Part shown: positions 1 to 7,871 of the stretch, piece after piece
How positions within the stretch are numbered: the first letter of the stretch is position 1
Layout of the letters: every line of letters begins with the position of its first letter
Origin: Patescibacterium sp964540895
GTDB taxonomy: Bacteria; Patescibacteriota; Patescibacteriia; Patescibacteriales; Patescibacteriaceae
Reading direction: 5' to 3'
DNA length: 64,000 nucleotides
NCBI GenBank assembly: GCA_964540895.1
Contig: CAZIOP010000002.1
Location: 66,625 to 130,624, forward strand
Translations under genes and position numbers: made by a program
Notes under the pieces: generated by a model
What the model was told of the DNA's origin: nothing
Databases searched by the model: none
Seen by the model: the letters and a program-made list of their open reading frames with translations, nothing else

Positions 1-1
1 A

Positions 2-367
2 AAAGTGGTGGCGGTGTGTACTGGTGGTATTCGTTGTGAAAAAGCTACTTGTCTGTTAAAGCGTGAAGGCTTCACTGATATCTATCAATTAAAAGATGGT
101 ATTCATACCTATATAAAAGAATATCCCGATTCTCATTTCAAAGGATCCTTATTTGTGTTTGATAATCGTATGACTACACCAGTAGTTGCCAGAACTAACC
201 GAGAAATAATTAGTAAGTGTACATACTGCCAGGTTCCAACAGAACAATTCTATAGTGATGATAGTATTAGGCCATCACTTAAGGTTATATGTTGCGATGC
301 TTGTTTTCATGATCATAGTGACCGTCTAAGAAGTTGTAACCCAGTTAGCGCTAAAGTAGCTAAGTAG
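2..367 (+). CDS. trhO: tRNA uridine(34) hydroxylase TrhO (YceA family), 3' part
   Basis: This is the C-terminal part of a gene that begins upstream of the window; the frame is open from base 2. The protein shows the rhodanese active-site loop CTGGIRCEKA with the catalytic cysteine near its start, followed by the YceA/TrhO-specific segment GSLFVFDNRM and a C-terminal cysteine-rich tail (CTYCQ, CCDACF) that probably binds metal. In the known family TrhO hydroxylates uridine 34 of tRNA using oxygen, the first step to 5-carboxymethoxy/methoxyuridine. The assignment rests on these motifs and is firm; the N-terminal domain cannot be seen. The gene ends 35 bases before the next gene on the same strand. 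Confidence 0.9.
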   Translation, partial: KVVAVCTGGIRCEKATCLLKREGFTDIYQLKDGIHTYIKEYPDSHFKGSLFVFDNRMTTPVVARTNREIISKCTYCQVPTEQFYSDDSIRPSLKVICCDACFHDHSDRLRSCNPVSAKVAK

Positions 368-402
368 TTTCCCTTTATTCATTAGTGGTATAAACTGTCT
401 AT

Positions 403-1068
403 ATGAAATACAATTCAAAAACTATAGTCGCAATTATTGGTATTATTATTCTCGCAGTTGGTGTTTGGTATGTTTTGGATAAACTTCCTAATAAGGAAGT
501 ACCTAATTCAGAAAACCCGCAAGTTAATAACCCAAGTACCCCGAGTGACACCCAGGACCCTAACTGGAAAAAATATACTAGTCATAATTATAAGTTTTCT
601 ATTGAATATCCAGCTGATTTTAGTGTTAATGAAAATCGTGCATATTCAGCCCTTGGACCTGGTAAAGAAATTAAAGGTATCGCTTTTCCCGTTTCTGAAG
701 CAATTAGTAAAGGTACTAACCTATCAAGTGATAGCTATTTCAGTGTTGACCAACTATCAATCACAGATTGTAAAGCCAGTAACTTTATGAGTAATCCTCA
801 GACTGATAATACTGTGATGGAAAATAATAAAGAATATAATGTTGCAACTGGTGTTGATGCTGGAGCTGGAAATCTATATGAAGAAACTGTTTTTGCCACA
901 GAGTTCAACAATGTTTGCTATGGAATTAGATTAATGATTCATTCTACAGTTATTGAAAATTATGAACCAGGTACAGTAACCGAATATAATAGACCTCAGT
1001 TAATTGAACTCTATAATCGTTTTCGTTTAAGCTTTTCTCCTTTTTCAGAGACCCCTAAAGGAGAATAA
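403..1068 (+). CDS. Membrane-anchored hypothetical protein
   Basis: A 221-aa protein with one N-terminal membrane segment (about residues 9-26), a low-complexity Pro/Asn/Ser linker (30-55) and an outer domain starting near WKKYTSHNYKFSIEYPADF. This opening resembles the PsbP/DUF-type beta domains often found in anchored Patescibacteria proteins; I do not recognise a specific family and no enzyme motif is visible. The domain has two cysteines (ITDCKAS, NNVCYG) that could form a disulfide outside the cell. A -10-like TATAAA at 389-394 lies only 8 bases before the ATG (context tatATG), so the transcript is probably leaderless. It precedes the nitroreductase gene by 8 bases, so the two may be cotranscribed. 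Confidence 0.75.
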   Translation: MKYNSKTIVAIIGIIILAVGVWYVLDKLPNKEVPNSENPQVNNPSTPSDTQDPNWKKYTSHNYKFSIEYPADFSVNENRAYSALGPGKEIKGIAFPVSEAISKGTNLSSDSYFSVDQLSITDCKASNFMSNPQTDNTVMENNKEYNVATGVDAGAGNLYEETVFATEFNNVCYGIRLMIHSTVIENYEPGTVTEYNRPQLIELYNRFRLSFSPFSETPKGE

Positions 1069-1076
1069 ATTGTAAG

Positions 1077-1721
1077 ATGAATAAAAAATTGCCAGAAATT
1101 ATTTCGGCGATGAATTGGCGTTATGCTGTTAAACGTTTTAATTCAAAAAAATTAACTTCAGCCGAAGTCGAAGCATTGCTAGAAACAGTTCGACTATCTC
1201 CCTCGTCTTTAGGTTTATTGCCGTATAAGATTGTTGTAGTTGAAAATAAAGCTGCTAGAAAATTAATTTTTGCTAAAGCTGCTGATCAGCCAAAGGTTCT
1301 AGAAGCTTCTCATCTCTTAGTATTCTGTACGTATAAAAAACTCACCAAAGCTTTTGTAGACTCTTTCATTGATCTCTTTGCCAAAGAAAGAAAGTTATCT
1401 ATGGAACGGGTTGCTAATCTTAGGAAGTCACGTCGAGCTTTTATTACTGAAACTTCAGCTAAGGAATTAGATGAATGGGCTGGTGATCAGGCTTTCATAG
1501 GTTTAGGGATCTTGATTGCTTCAGCCGCTATTGCTCGTATTGATGCTGGACCAATGGGTGGTTTTAAACCACATGTATTAGATCAAATATTAAACCTCAA
1601 AAAGTATAATTTACGCTCTAGGGTGATGTGTGCCCTAGGGTACCGGTCGCCAGAAGATAATGAAGCAAGTCAGAAAAAGGTGAGACGATCAAAGTCAGAT
1701 TTCGTTGTCAGAGTAAAATAA
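1077..1721 (+). CDS. Nitroreductase family NAD(P)H-dependent flavoprotein
   Basis: A 214-aa protein of the FMN-dependent nitroreductase fold. The N-terminal WRYAVKRFNSKKLT resembles the FMN-phosphate-binding R-x-(V/S)-R-x-(Y/F) start of NfsB-type enzymes, followed by LSPSSLGLLPYKIVVV, the usual S-P-(S/T)-S-x-(G/N)-x-Q/P-W/Y region. The C-terminal GGFKPHVLDQIL and LRSRVMCALGYRSPED match the family pattern of a helix followed by ALGY-x-x-ED. The likely role is two-electron reduction of quinones or nitro compounds by NAD(P)H in the cytosol; the substrate is not predictable. It follows the anchored protein by 8 bases. A hairpin with stem AATAAAGTCAA/TTGACTTTATT lies just downstream. Confidence 0.85.
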   Translation: MNKKLPEIISAMNWRYAVKRFNSKKLTSAEVEALLETVRLSPSSLGLLPYKIVVVENKAARKLIFAKAADQPKVLEASHLLVFCTYKKLTKAFVDSFIDLFAKERKLSMERVANLRKSRRAFITETSAKELDEWAGDQAFIGLGILIASAAIARIDAGPMGGFKPHVLDQILNLKKYNLRSRVMCALGYRSPEDNEASQKKVRRSKSDFVVRVK

Positions 1722-1737
1722 TAGCTAATATTAGTAG

Positions 1738-1766
1738 TAATAAAGTCAAATAAGTTGACTTTATTT
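1738..1766 (+). terminator. Hairpin overlapping a downstream promoter
   Basis: AATAAAGTCAA / TTGACTTTATT forms an 11-bp perfect stem with loop ATAAG. There is no clean U-run after it, so termination is uncertain. The 3' arm also supplies the -35 element of the next promoter. Confidence 0.45.
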
Positions 1767-1783
1767 AGTTTATGTGATATAAT
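1755..1783 (+). promoter_or_regulatory. Promoter TTGACT-17-TATAAT
   Basis: TTGACT at 1755-1760 and TATAAT at 1778-1783 with a 17-base spacer. It should start transcription near 1790, giving a leader of about 50 bases before the TTG start at 1840. The -35 box lies in the 3' arm of the preceding hairpin. Confidence 0.7.
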
Positions 1784-1839
1784 ACATTTAATTAAAAACA
1801 ATCATTTACATTAAAAAACTACTTAAAAGTGGAGGGATT

Positions 1840-2199
1840 TTGGAAGAGAAATTAGTCATAGAACAAAAACCAAGCAATTGGTTAGCTATAATATTTTCCT
1901 CCATTTTAATAATAGGTGGAGTAAATACAACAATTATTTATATACAGGAATATCCACTTCTTATTTTATTAGTGGATTTTACATTTGTTTATTACTTTTC
2001 TTTCCAAAAAAGGAAAAAAATATTAACTATATGTATAGCTGGTGTATGGATATTTTGTATTTTCGAAAATGTTTTAATAACATTAGTAGGAACTCTTTTT
2101 TTCGCATGCGCCTTAGGTGTATGTATCTTTTTTAGACATTGTAAAAAATTTGTAGAAAGAAATTTTAAAAACAAAATTAATGAGGAGGAAATAAATTGA
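1840..2199 (+). CDS. Small hypothetical membrane protein
   Basis: A 119-aa, very AT-rich gene for a hydrophobic protein with about four membrane segments (residues ~14-32, 34-52, 60-78, 82-100) and a basic C-terminal tail. I chose the TTG start at 1840 because GGAGGG lies at 1831-1836; spacing is short (3-4 bases), so the exact start is slightly uncertain. The gene overlaps the following lipoprotein gene by four bases, which suggests coupled translation. Its strong ribosome-binding sequence differs from the core genes around it. No family recognised. Confidence 0.7.
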   Translation: MEEKLVIEQKPSNWLAIIFSSILIIGGVNTTIIYIQEYPLLILLVDFTFVYYFSFQKRKKILTICIAGVWIFCIFENVLITLVGTLFFACALGVCIFFRHCKKFVERNFKNKINEEEIN

Positions 2200-2621
2200 A
2201 AACAGGTATTTTAATAGTAATTTGTATTATTACTTTTGTAATAATAAATGGTTGCACAAAGCCAGCTCAAGAACATCCAAAAAAAGAAAAAAAAATTTCT
2301 GCAATTAAAGAACTATTCAATAAAACTATATCCGAATATCCTTGGATATATGAGCAAAAAGAATTTTTAAAAGAAAATTTACATATTGAAGAATTTAATG
2401 GAATGTATAAATATACGTTCAAAGCCACAGAAGAATTCTGGAATGTTGATTTAACGGATGAGTGGGAAATCATCCGAGGAGATGATTGGATTGCGATTCC
2501 AGAAGTAAAAGATAAATATGAAAATATAAATGCCTATATAATATTTTCGAAGGGATCAACGCCGAAACAAGTGAAAGAATATATTAATAATGATCCTGGT
2601 AGTAAAATTACCATGAAATAA
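2196..2621 (+). CDS. Small predicted lipoprotein
   Basis: A 141-aa protein with a hydrophobic signal (residues 3-17) ending in the lipobox I-I-N-G-C (Cys20), so it should be lipidated by Lgt, whose gene is next. The mature part is charged, with aromatic-rich segments (EYPWIYEQKEF, TEEFWNVDLTDEWEI). The TTG start at 2196 has GAGGAGG at 2182-2188 with 7-base spacing. It overlaps the preceding membrane-protein gene by four bases, so the two form a two-gene unit behind the promoter at 1755-1783. No known domain is recognised; a joint envelope role with its partner is an inference. Confidence 0.75.
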   Translation: MKTGILIVICIITFVIINGCTKPAQEHPKKEKKISAIKELFNKTISEYPWIYEQKEFLKENLHIEEFNGMYKYTFKATEEFWNVDLTDEWEIIRGDDWIAIPEVKDKYENINAYIIFSKGSTPKQVKEYINNDPGSKITMK

Positions 2622-2658
2622 ATTTAATAAAAAATAATAGCAAGACCTCCTGATCCAT

Positions 2659-2690
2659 AAACCTCGTTTGTAAAAAAGCGGGGTTTTTTA
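2659..2690 (+). terminator. Intrinsic terminator of the 1840-2621 unit
   Basis: Stem AAACCTCG (2659-2666) with CGGGGTTT (2679-2686), one G-U pair, followed by a run of T. Confidence 0.75.
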
Positions 2691-2720
2691 TTTTGTCCTT
2701 TCTCATCTATACTTATTAAT

Positions 2721-3509
2721 ATGAACTTTCTTCATAATTTTGAACCATCAGCTATTGCTATTACTCTTGGACCATTGGTTATTTATTGGTATGGCATATG
2801 TATGGCTCTAGCTATACTGGCTGCTTTGATTTTAGCTATGAAAAATGCCAAGTTATTTTCTCTTGATACTGAGTTAATAATTGATCTAGCAATTTGGTTA
2901 GTAATTAGTGGTTTGATTGGTGCTCGTATATATGAAATATTTTTAAACTTTTCATATTACGTATCTAATCCAGCTGAGATTCTACAAATTTGGCATGGTG
3001 GGTTAGCAATACATGGTGCTTTAATTGGAGGGTTAATTGGATTGGTTATATTCTCTAAAAGAAAGAAACTTGATTGTTGGTTATTGGCCGCCATCTTGTT
3101 GCCAGCAGTGGCTCTTGGACAAGCTATTGGCAGATGGGGCAACTGGTTTAATCAGGAGTTATTTGGCTTACCTTCAAATTTACCTTGGAGTATCCCAGTT
3201 CAAGCTGTTAATCGCCCAATAGGCTATGAGACTTTTATATACTTCCACCCTACTTTTCTCTATGAATCAATAGGCTGTTTAGTTTTGGCTATTTGTTTAT
3301 ATTACGTATTACGCCTAAAAAAATCGTCAGAGTTAGTGATTGGGATTTATTTAATTGGCTATGGCCTACTTCGGTTTATGTTGGAATATATCAAGATTGA
3401 CCCAACTCCCCATGCTTTTGGCTTACGTTGGCCACAAGTTATGAGTCTAGTCTTTATTATCCTGGGAATCTGGATTATTGCTTTCAAAAAGTCTTACAAA
3501 ACATATTGA
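2721..3509 (+). CDS. lgt: Prolipoprotein diacylglyceryl transferase
   Basis: A 262-aa integral membrane enzyme that transfers diacylglycerol from phosphatidylglycerol to the lipobox cysteine of prelipoproteins. The family signature G-R-W-G-N-W-F-N-Q-E-x-F-G is present near residues 137-149, with the upstream YGICMA, the histidine region HGGLAIHGALIGG and the late YGLLRFMLEY helix. About seven membrane segments and a normal family length. Substrates in this window include the lipoproteins at 2196 and 5703. The stop codon TGA lies on the -35 box of the groES promoter, so heat-shock transcription starts right at its end. Confidence 0.95.
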   Translation: MNFLHNFEPSAIAITLGPLVIYWYGICMALAILAALILAMKNAKLFSLDTELIIDLAIWLVISGLIGARIYEIFLNFSYYVSNPAEILQIWHGGLAIHGALIGGLIGLVIFSKRKKLDCWLLAAILLPAVALGQAIGRWGNWFNQELFGLPSNLPWSIPVQAVNRPIGYETFIYFHPTFLYESIGCLVLAICLYYVLRLKKSSELVIGIYLIGYGLLRFMLEYIKIDPTPHAFGLRWPQVMSLVFIILGIWIIAFKKSYKTY

Positions 3510-3534
3510 CAGGGCTGGGTTAAAGGTCTAATAT
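3506..3534 (+). promoter_or_regulatory. groESL promoter
   Basis: TTGACA at 3506-3511 and TAATAT at 3529-3534, spacer 17; an overlapping TATAAT lies at 3532-3537. The start should fall just before the CIRCE operator. Confidence 0.75.
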
Positions 3535-3545
3535 AATAAAGCTTA

Positions 3546-3572
3546 TTAGCACTCTGCATAATAGAGTGCTAA
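3546..3572 (+). promoter_or_regulatory. CIRCE operator (HrcA site)
   Basis: TTAGCACTC - 9 bases - GAGTGCTAA: a perfect match to the CIRCE consensus, placed between the promoter and groES. In characterised systems HrcA binds it and GroEL is needed for HrcA activity, which gives heat-shock autoregulation. No hrcA gene is in the window. Confidence 0.97.
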
Positions 3573-3608
3573 TTAATTAAATCTAGATAATATTAACTAA
3601 CAAACTAT

Positions 3609-3899
3609 ATGACATTAAAACCACTGTCTGATTATTTAATAGTAAAACCATTGTCAGTTGAAACAGTTACTAGTTCCGGTATTGTTATCCCTGATACTAT
3701 TGACAAAGAAAAAGCTGAGAAGGGTGAAGTTATTTTTGCTGGACCTGGCAAACGCCTTGATAATGGTCAGATTGCTCCAATGGATGTAAAGGTTGGAAAT
3801 GTAGTTATGTTTAAAAAGTATGCACCTGATGAAATTAAAGTAGAAGGTGTTGAATATTTAGTAATCCGTGAGTCAGATGTAATGTTAATTATTGAATAA
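3609..3899 (+). CDS. groES: Co-chaperonin GroES
   Basis: A 96-aa protein of standard length for the 10-kDa co-chaperonin that caps the GroEL cavity. Recognisable segments are LKPLSDYLIVKP at the N-terminus, the mobile loop SSGIVIPDTIDKEKAEKG, and EYLVIRESDVMLIIE at the end. The start ATG at 3609 has the local tatATG context and no Shine-Dalgarno site. It lies 36 bases after the CIRCE element and only 4 bases before the groEL start, so the two form one heat-shock operon. Confidence 0.98.
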   Translation: MTLKPLSDYLIVKPLSVETVTSSGIVIPDTIDKEKAEKGEVIFAGPGKRLDNGQIAPMDVKVGNVVMFKKYAPDEIKVEGVEYLVIRESDVMLIIE

Positions 3900-3903
3900 C
3901 TAT

Positions 3904-5556
3904 ATGGCAAAACAAATTATTTTTAACGAAGAAGCTCGAGCTGCATTAAAGCGTGGTGTTGATCAATTAGCTAATGCCGTTAAAGTAACACTTGGACCAA
4001 AAGGCCGAAACGTTGTCTTGGATAAAGGTTTTGGTGCACCAATAATTACCAAAGACGGTGTTAGTGTAGCTAAAGAAATTGAATTAGAAGACAAATTTGA
4101 AAATATTGGTGCTGAAATGATTAAAGAAGTAGCTTCTAAAACTAATGATTTAGCCGGTGATGGAACTACAACAGCAACAATATTAGCTCAAGCCATGATT
4201 ACAGAAGGTTTGAAGTTGGTATCTTCTGGTGTTAGTCCAATTGAGATTCGTCAGGGTATTGAAAAAAAGGTAGCTGAAATTGTTGAACACTTGAAAAAGA
4301 ATTCTAAAACTATTTCTACCAAAGAAGAAATCGCTCAAGTGGGAGCTATCAGTGCCAACGACAAAGAAATTGGAATGATTATTGCTGAAGCTATGGAATC
4401 AGTTGGTCGAGAGGGTGTTATTACGATTGAAGAAGGTCAGTCCTTTGGCGTTGAAAAAGAAGTAGTAGAAGGTATGCAATTTGATAAGGGATATGTTTCT
4501 CCATACATGATTACCAACACTGAAGCTATGAAAGCTGAAATGTCTGATCCATATATATTAATCACTGACAAAAAAGTTGCTTCGATCCAAGAAATATTAC
4601 CATTACTAGAAAAAGTTGCACAATCAGGTCGTAAAGATATTGTTATCATTGCTGAAGAAATTGAAGGTGAAGCTTTAACAACATTCGTATTAAATAAATT
4701 ACGAGGCACCTTTAATGTTCTAGGTATTAAAGCCCCAGGCTTTGGTGATCGCCGCAAAGCCATGCTTGAAGATATTGCCGTTTTAACTGGCGGCAAAGTA
4801 ATTTCTGAAGAAGTTGGTTTGAAATTAGAAAACACTGAATTAACTGACCTTGGTAGAGCTCGTAAAGTTACAGCGTCCAAAGACAGTACCACTATTGTTG
4901 AAGGAGCTGGCTCCAAAGCATCAATTCAATCTCGTGTGGAACAAATTCGAAGAGAAGTTGAATTAAGTGAATCTGATTTTGATAAAGAAAAGTTAAAAGA
5001 ACGTCTAGCTAAGCTATCTGGTGGTGTGGCTGTTATTAAAGTAGGTGCTGCCACAGAAGCAGAGATGAAGGAAAAGAAAGATCGGATTGAAGATGCACTA
5101 CACGCTACCCGAGCAGCCACTGATGAAGGTGTAGTAGCTGGTGGTGGTTTAGCTTTGGCTCTAGCCGGTAATGTGTTTAAAGAAGTGGGTAGTGATTTGA
5201 AAGAAAACCCAGGAGCACAAATTGTTGATAGTGCAATTCTTGAGCCAATTAAACAGATTGCTGCTAACGCAGGCCAAGATGGCTCATTTGTCCTCTATAA
5301 GATTATGGCTGAGCATAAGAATGGTAAAGTTAATTATGGCTATAATGCCGCTACTAATGTTTTTGAAGATTTAATTGAAGCGGGTATTATTGATCCAACC
5401 AAAGTTGTTCGTTCAGCCCTCGAAAATGCTGCCTCAGCTGCCATAATGTTTTTAACAACAGAAGCAGTTATTACTGATAAGCCAGAACCTAAAGATACTC
5501 ATAGTCATGGTGGCGGAGGTATGGGTGGAATGAATCCTGGAATGATGGGGATGTAA
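3904..5556 (+). CDS. groL: Chaperonin GroEL
   Basis: A 550-aa protein matching the 60-kDa chaperonin along its whole length: LGPKGRNVVLDKGFGAP, the ATP-binding GDGTTTATILAQAM near residue 86, the apical domain, and the C-terminal GGM-rich tail ending GMNPGMMGM. It folds proteins in an ATP-driven cycle with GroES. I used the ATG at 3904 (MAKQIIF, the family's usual start, tatATG context) rather than an in-frame ATG 12 bases earlier. A hairpin follows at 5581. Confidence 0.98.
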   Translation: MAKQIIFNEEARAALKRGVDQLANAVKVTLGPKGRNVVLDKGFGAPIITKDGVSVAKEIELEDKFENIGAEMIKEVASKTNDLAGDGTTTATILAQAMITEGLKLVSSGVSPIEIRQGIEKKVAEIVEHLKKNSKTISTKEEIAQVGAISANDKEIGMIIAEAMESVGREGVITIEEGQSFGVEKEVVEGMQFDKGYVSPYMITNTEAMKAEMSDPYILITDKKVASIQEILPLLEKVAQSGRKDIVIIAEEIEGEALTTFVLNKLRGTFNVLGIKAPGFGDRRKAMLEDIAVLTGGKVISEEVGLKLENTELTDLGRARKVTASKDSTTIVEGAGSKASIQSRVEQIRREVELSESDFDKEKLKERLAKLSGGVAVIKVGAATEAEMKEKKDRIEDALHATRAATDEGVVAGGGLALALAGNVFKEVGSDLKENPGAQIVDSAILEPIKQIAANAGQDGSFVLYKIMAEHKNGKVNYGYNAATNVFEDLIEAGIIDPTKVVRSALENAASAAIMFLTTEAVITDKPEPKDTHSHGGGGMGGMNPGMMGM

Positions 5557-5580
5557 TAAAATTTGATAAAGTATCATTTT

Positions 5581-5610
5581 TAAAACACGGGCCAACAGGT
5601 TCGTGTTTTA
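5581..5610 (+). terminator. groESL terminator
   Basis: Nine-bp stem TAAAACACG / CGTGTTTTA with a 12-base loop; the U-run is part of the 3' arm. Confidence 0.7.
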
Positions 5611-5702
5611 AGTTAGAAATATCAACTAAAAATAGAATGAATATGCTATACTAGTAGTAAATGAAGGGACATATACCCTTTTAGGAAATTTTTTCCTTGC
5701 AT

Positions 5703-7082
5703 ATGCGTAAAAAAATTATTGTTCTTGGTTTACTCCTAGTATTTATTACCACTGCTGGTCTTAGCTGTGGGTCCAAAGCTAATCAAGCGGCTATAACCCC
5801 TATTACATTGACGTACTGGCGAGTATGGGATGGTCCAGATGATTTTCAACCTTTAATTGATGCCTATAATCAAACTCACTCTAACATTACGATTAACTAT
5901 CGTAAGCTTAGCTATGATGAATATGAAGCGGCTTTGTTAGATGCTTGGGCTGAAGATCGGGGTCCAGATATTTTCTCTATTCAGAATACCTGGTTACGTA
6001 AATATCAAACAAAAATTGCTCCTTTGCCTCCCACGATTTCTATGGTTGTGCCTGTAGCTAAGGGTAATGTTAAAAAAGAAGTAGTTGGAGTACCTACTAA
6101 AACTCAAAGTATTACCACTGCTGGAATAAAAAGTGCCTTTGTCGATGCAGTAGCTCCTGATGTCATAATTAATACGCAAGGACAAGATAAAATATATGGC
6201 TTGCCATTGTTTATTGATACTTTGGCTATGTATTACAACAAGGATTTATTAAACAACGCCGGTATCCCAGAATTATCAAAGTACTGGAATAAAGATTTTC
6301 AACAACAGGTAAAAACTCTTACTAAACAAGATGTGCGTGGTGAGTTAATTCAATCAGGTGTAGGACTTGGAGGCTCTAAAAATGTTGAGCGATCAGCTGA
6401 TATATTATCAGCTTTAATGATGCAAAATGGCGCGGTTATGATGGATGGAAATTCAGTAACGTTTGGTCAAATCCCACCGGCTTTTAGAGACCGTGGTTAT
6501 AATCCTGGTATGGAAGCCATTCGTTTTTATAGTGATTTTGGAAATCCTGCTAAGGAAGTTTACAGTTGGAATAGTAAATTAGATAATTCACTTCAGCATT
6601 TTATTAACGGTAAATTAGCTATCTTTTTTGGCTACTCATATCACTTGCCAATGATTCAGTCTCAAGCTCCACGATTAAACTTTGGTATTAGTACCTTGCC
6701 TCAAATTGAGGGTAATACGGCTGAAGCAAATACCGCTAACTATTGGGTAGAAACTGTCTCTGCTAAGAGTAAATATCAGAATGAGGCTTGGGATTTTGTT
6801 CAGTTCATGACTACCAAACCTGAACAAGCTAAAAAATATTTAGATAAAGTACATAAACCAACGGCTTTACGAGCCTTGTTACAAGAACAACTTCAGGATG
6901 AGTCTATTAAAGTGTTTGCTTCACAGGTCTTAACTGCTCGTAGTTGGTATCGTGGTAAAGATGTTACTGCCGCAGAAGCAGCTATTAATGAAATGATTGA
7001 TGGTGTAGTAGCTAATTCAGAACAGATTGAAAGTATTGTCGGGTTAGCTGTGGGAAGAATTCAGCAAACCGTTAATAGGTAA
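5703..7082 (+). CDS. Extracellular solute-binding lipoprotein (family 1)
   Basis: A 459-aa protein with a signal peptide ending in a lipobox-like G-L-S-C (Cys22), so it is probably anchored to the outer face of the membrane. The mature protein has the type-1 (maltose/multiple-sugar) binding-protein pattern: ITLTYWRVWDGPDD, GPDIFSIQNTWL, the hinge YGLPLFIDTLAMYYNKDLL, GKLAIFFGYSYHLPMI and the C-terminal ANYWVETVSAKSKYQNEAWDF. I chose the ATG at 5703 over an upstream TTG. No ABC permease or ATPase lies nearby, so it is an orphan here. It is followed after 20 bases by the pilin-like gene, suggesting an envelope gene cluster. Ligand unknown. Confidence 0.85.
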   Translation: MRKKIIVLGLLLVFITTAGLSCGSKANQAAITPITLTYWRVWDGPDDFQPLIDAYNQTHSNITINYRKLSYDEYEAALLDAWAEDRGPDIFSIQNTWLRKYQTKIAPLPPTISMVVPVAKGNVKKEVVGVPTKTQSITTAGIKSAFVDAVAPDVIINTQGQDKIYGLPLFIDTLAMYYNKDLLNNAGIPELSKYWNKDFQQQVKTLTKQDVRGELIQSGVGLGGSKNVERSADILSALMMQNGAVMMDGNSVTFGQIPPAFRDRGYNPGMEAIRFYSDFGNPAKEVYSWNSKLDNSLQHFINGKLAIFFGYSYHLPMIQSQAPRLNFGISTLPQIEGNTAEANTANYWVETVSAKSKYQNEAWDFVQFMTTKPEQAKKYLDKVHKPTALRALLQEQLQDESIKVFASQVLTARSWYRGKDVTAAEAAINEMIDGVVANSEQIESIVGLAVGRIQQTVNR

Positions 7083-7102
7083 TAACTAGCTTCTGAAATT
7101 AT

Positions 7103-7861
7103 ATGAAGAAATTTTTTGTAGCCAGTATTTTTTTAGGAGTAATATTTGGATCTATCTTAACTGCTTCACATGCTCAGGCTTTGTCTATTCTAGATGATCG
7201 TTTAATCAAAGAAGTTTCGTGTGTTGATGATGCTGGGAACGCTATTTCTGGAGGTTGTAATTATACACTTAATAGTTTTATCACTCTAGGTATTAATGTT
7301 AGTAATATTATTCTGGGAGTTGTTGGTGCCCTGACTTTAGCCATGTTCATTTATGGTGGACTCACATTATTGTTATCAGGTGGTAGTTCAGAAAAAGTTT
7401 CTAAAGGCAAAGAAATTATTCTTGGTTCAGTTATTGGGTTACTAATTGTTTTTGGAAGTTATACAATTATTAATTTCGTGGTAAATACTGTTTTTGAAGC
7501 CAAAGTAAATGTTAATGGAAATCTAGAACCAGCTTTCACCGGGGAAGCTCCAAGTGATCCTGAACGAGGTCGAGCTGATGACTGTAGATCACATGACGGC
7601 CAATGTATAAATGACGCTACGTTGTGTAACGATGGCTATGGCCAAAATGGTACTCTTATTCCATCTAATGATTGTACCGGTGGTAAAAAATGTTGTGTGC
7701 TACCAAAAACCGTTCCTTGTGTGTCGCCTGTTAATCCATTATTTCGTTGCGAACTTGCTTGTCCCTTGGGATATGTTCAAAAAATATCTATTCCATTGAC
7801 GTGCCCAGATATCGGTGGTCTTAAACAGATGTGTTGTGTTCCGACTGCACTTGGCTCATAA
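7103..7861 (+). CDS. VirB2/TrbC-like pilin with cysteine-rich outer tail
   Basis: A 252-aa protein: signal peptide (to about SHAQA, residue 27), then two membrane segments (about 66-90 and 110-132) separated by GGSSEKVSKGKEIILGS. This two-helix core is the VirB2/TrbC pilin pattern seen in type IV secretion and in many Patescibacteria proteins. The C-terminal ~95 residues are outside the pilin fold and hold twelve cysteines, including the pairs KCCVLP and MCCVPT, which suggests a disulfide-bonded ectodomain. No VirB4/VirB6 genes are in the window, so a full secretion system is not shown. It sits between the solute-binding lipoprotein and the RodZ-like gene. Confidence 0.75.
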   Translation: MKKFFVASIFLGVIFGSILTASHAQALSILDDRLIKEVSCVDDAGNAISGGCNYTLNSFITLGINVSNIILGVVGALTLAMFIYGGLTLLLSGGSSEKVSKGKEIILGSVIGLLIVFGSYTIINFVVNTVFEAKVNVNGNLEPAFTGEAPSDPERGRADDCRSHDGQCINDATLCNDGYGQNGTLIPSNDCTGGKKCCVLPKTVPCVSPVNPLFRCELACPLGYVQKISIPLTCPDIGGLKQMCCVPTALGS

Positions 7862-7871
7862 ATAGTTTTTC

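Noticed and set aside
437..790. Open frame of 117 codons in another frame of the anchored protein gene
   Set aside because: Shadow of the real gene at 403-1068; no start signal.
4437..4916. 159-codon antisense frame within groEL
   Set aside because: Product of codon bias on the opposite strand of a conserved gene.
5697..5702. TTG start two codons before the binding-protein ATG
   Set aside because: The ATG gives a normal lipoprotein signal; no ribosome site favours the TTG.
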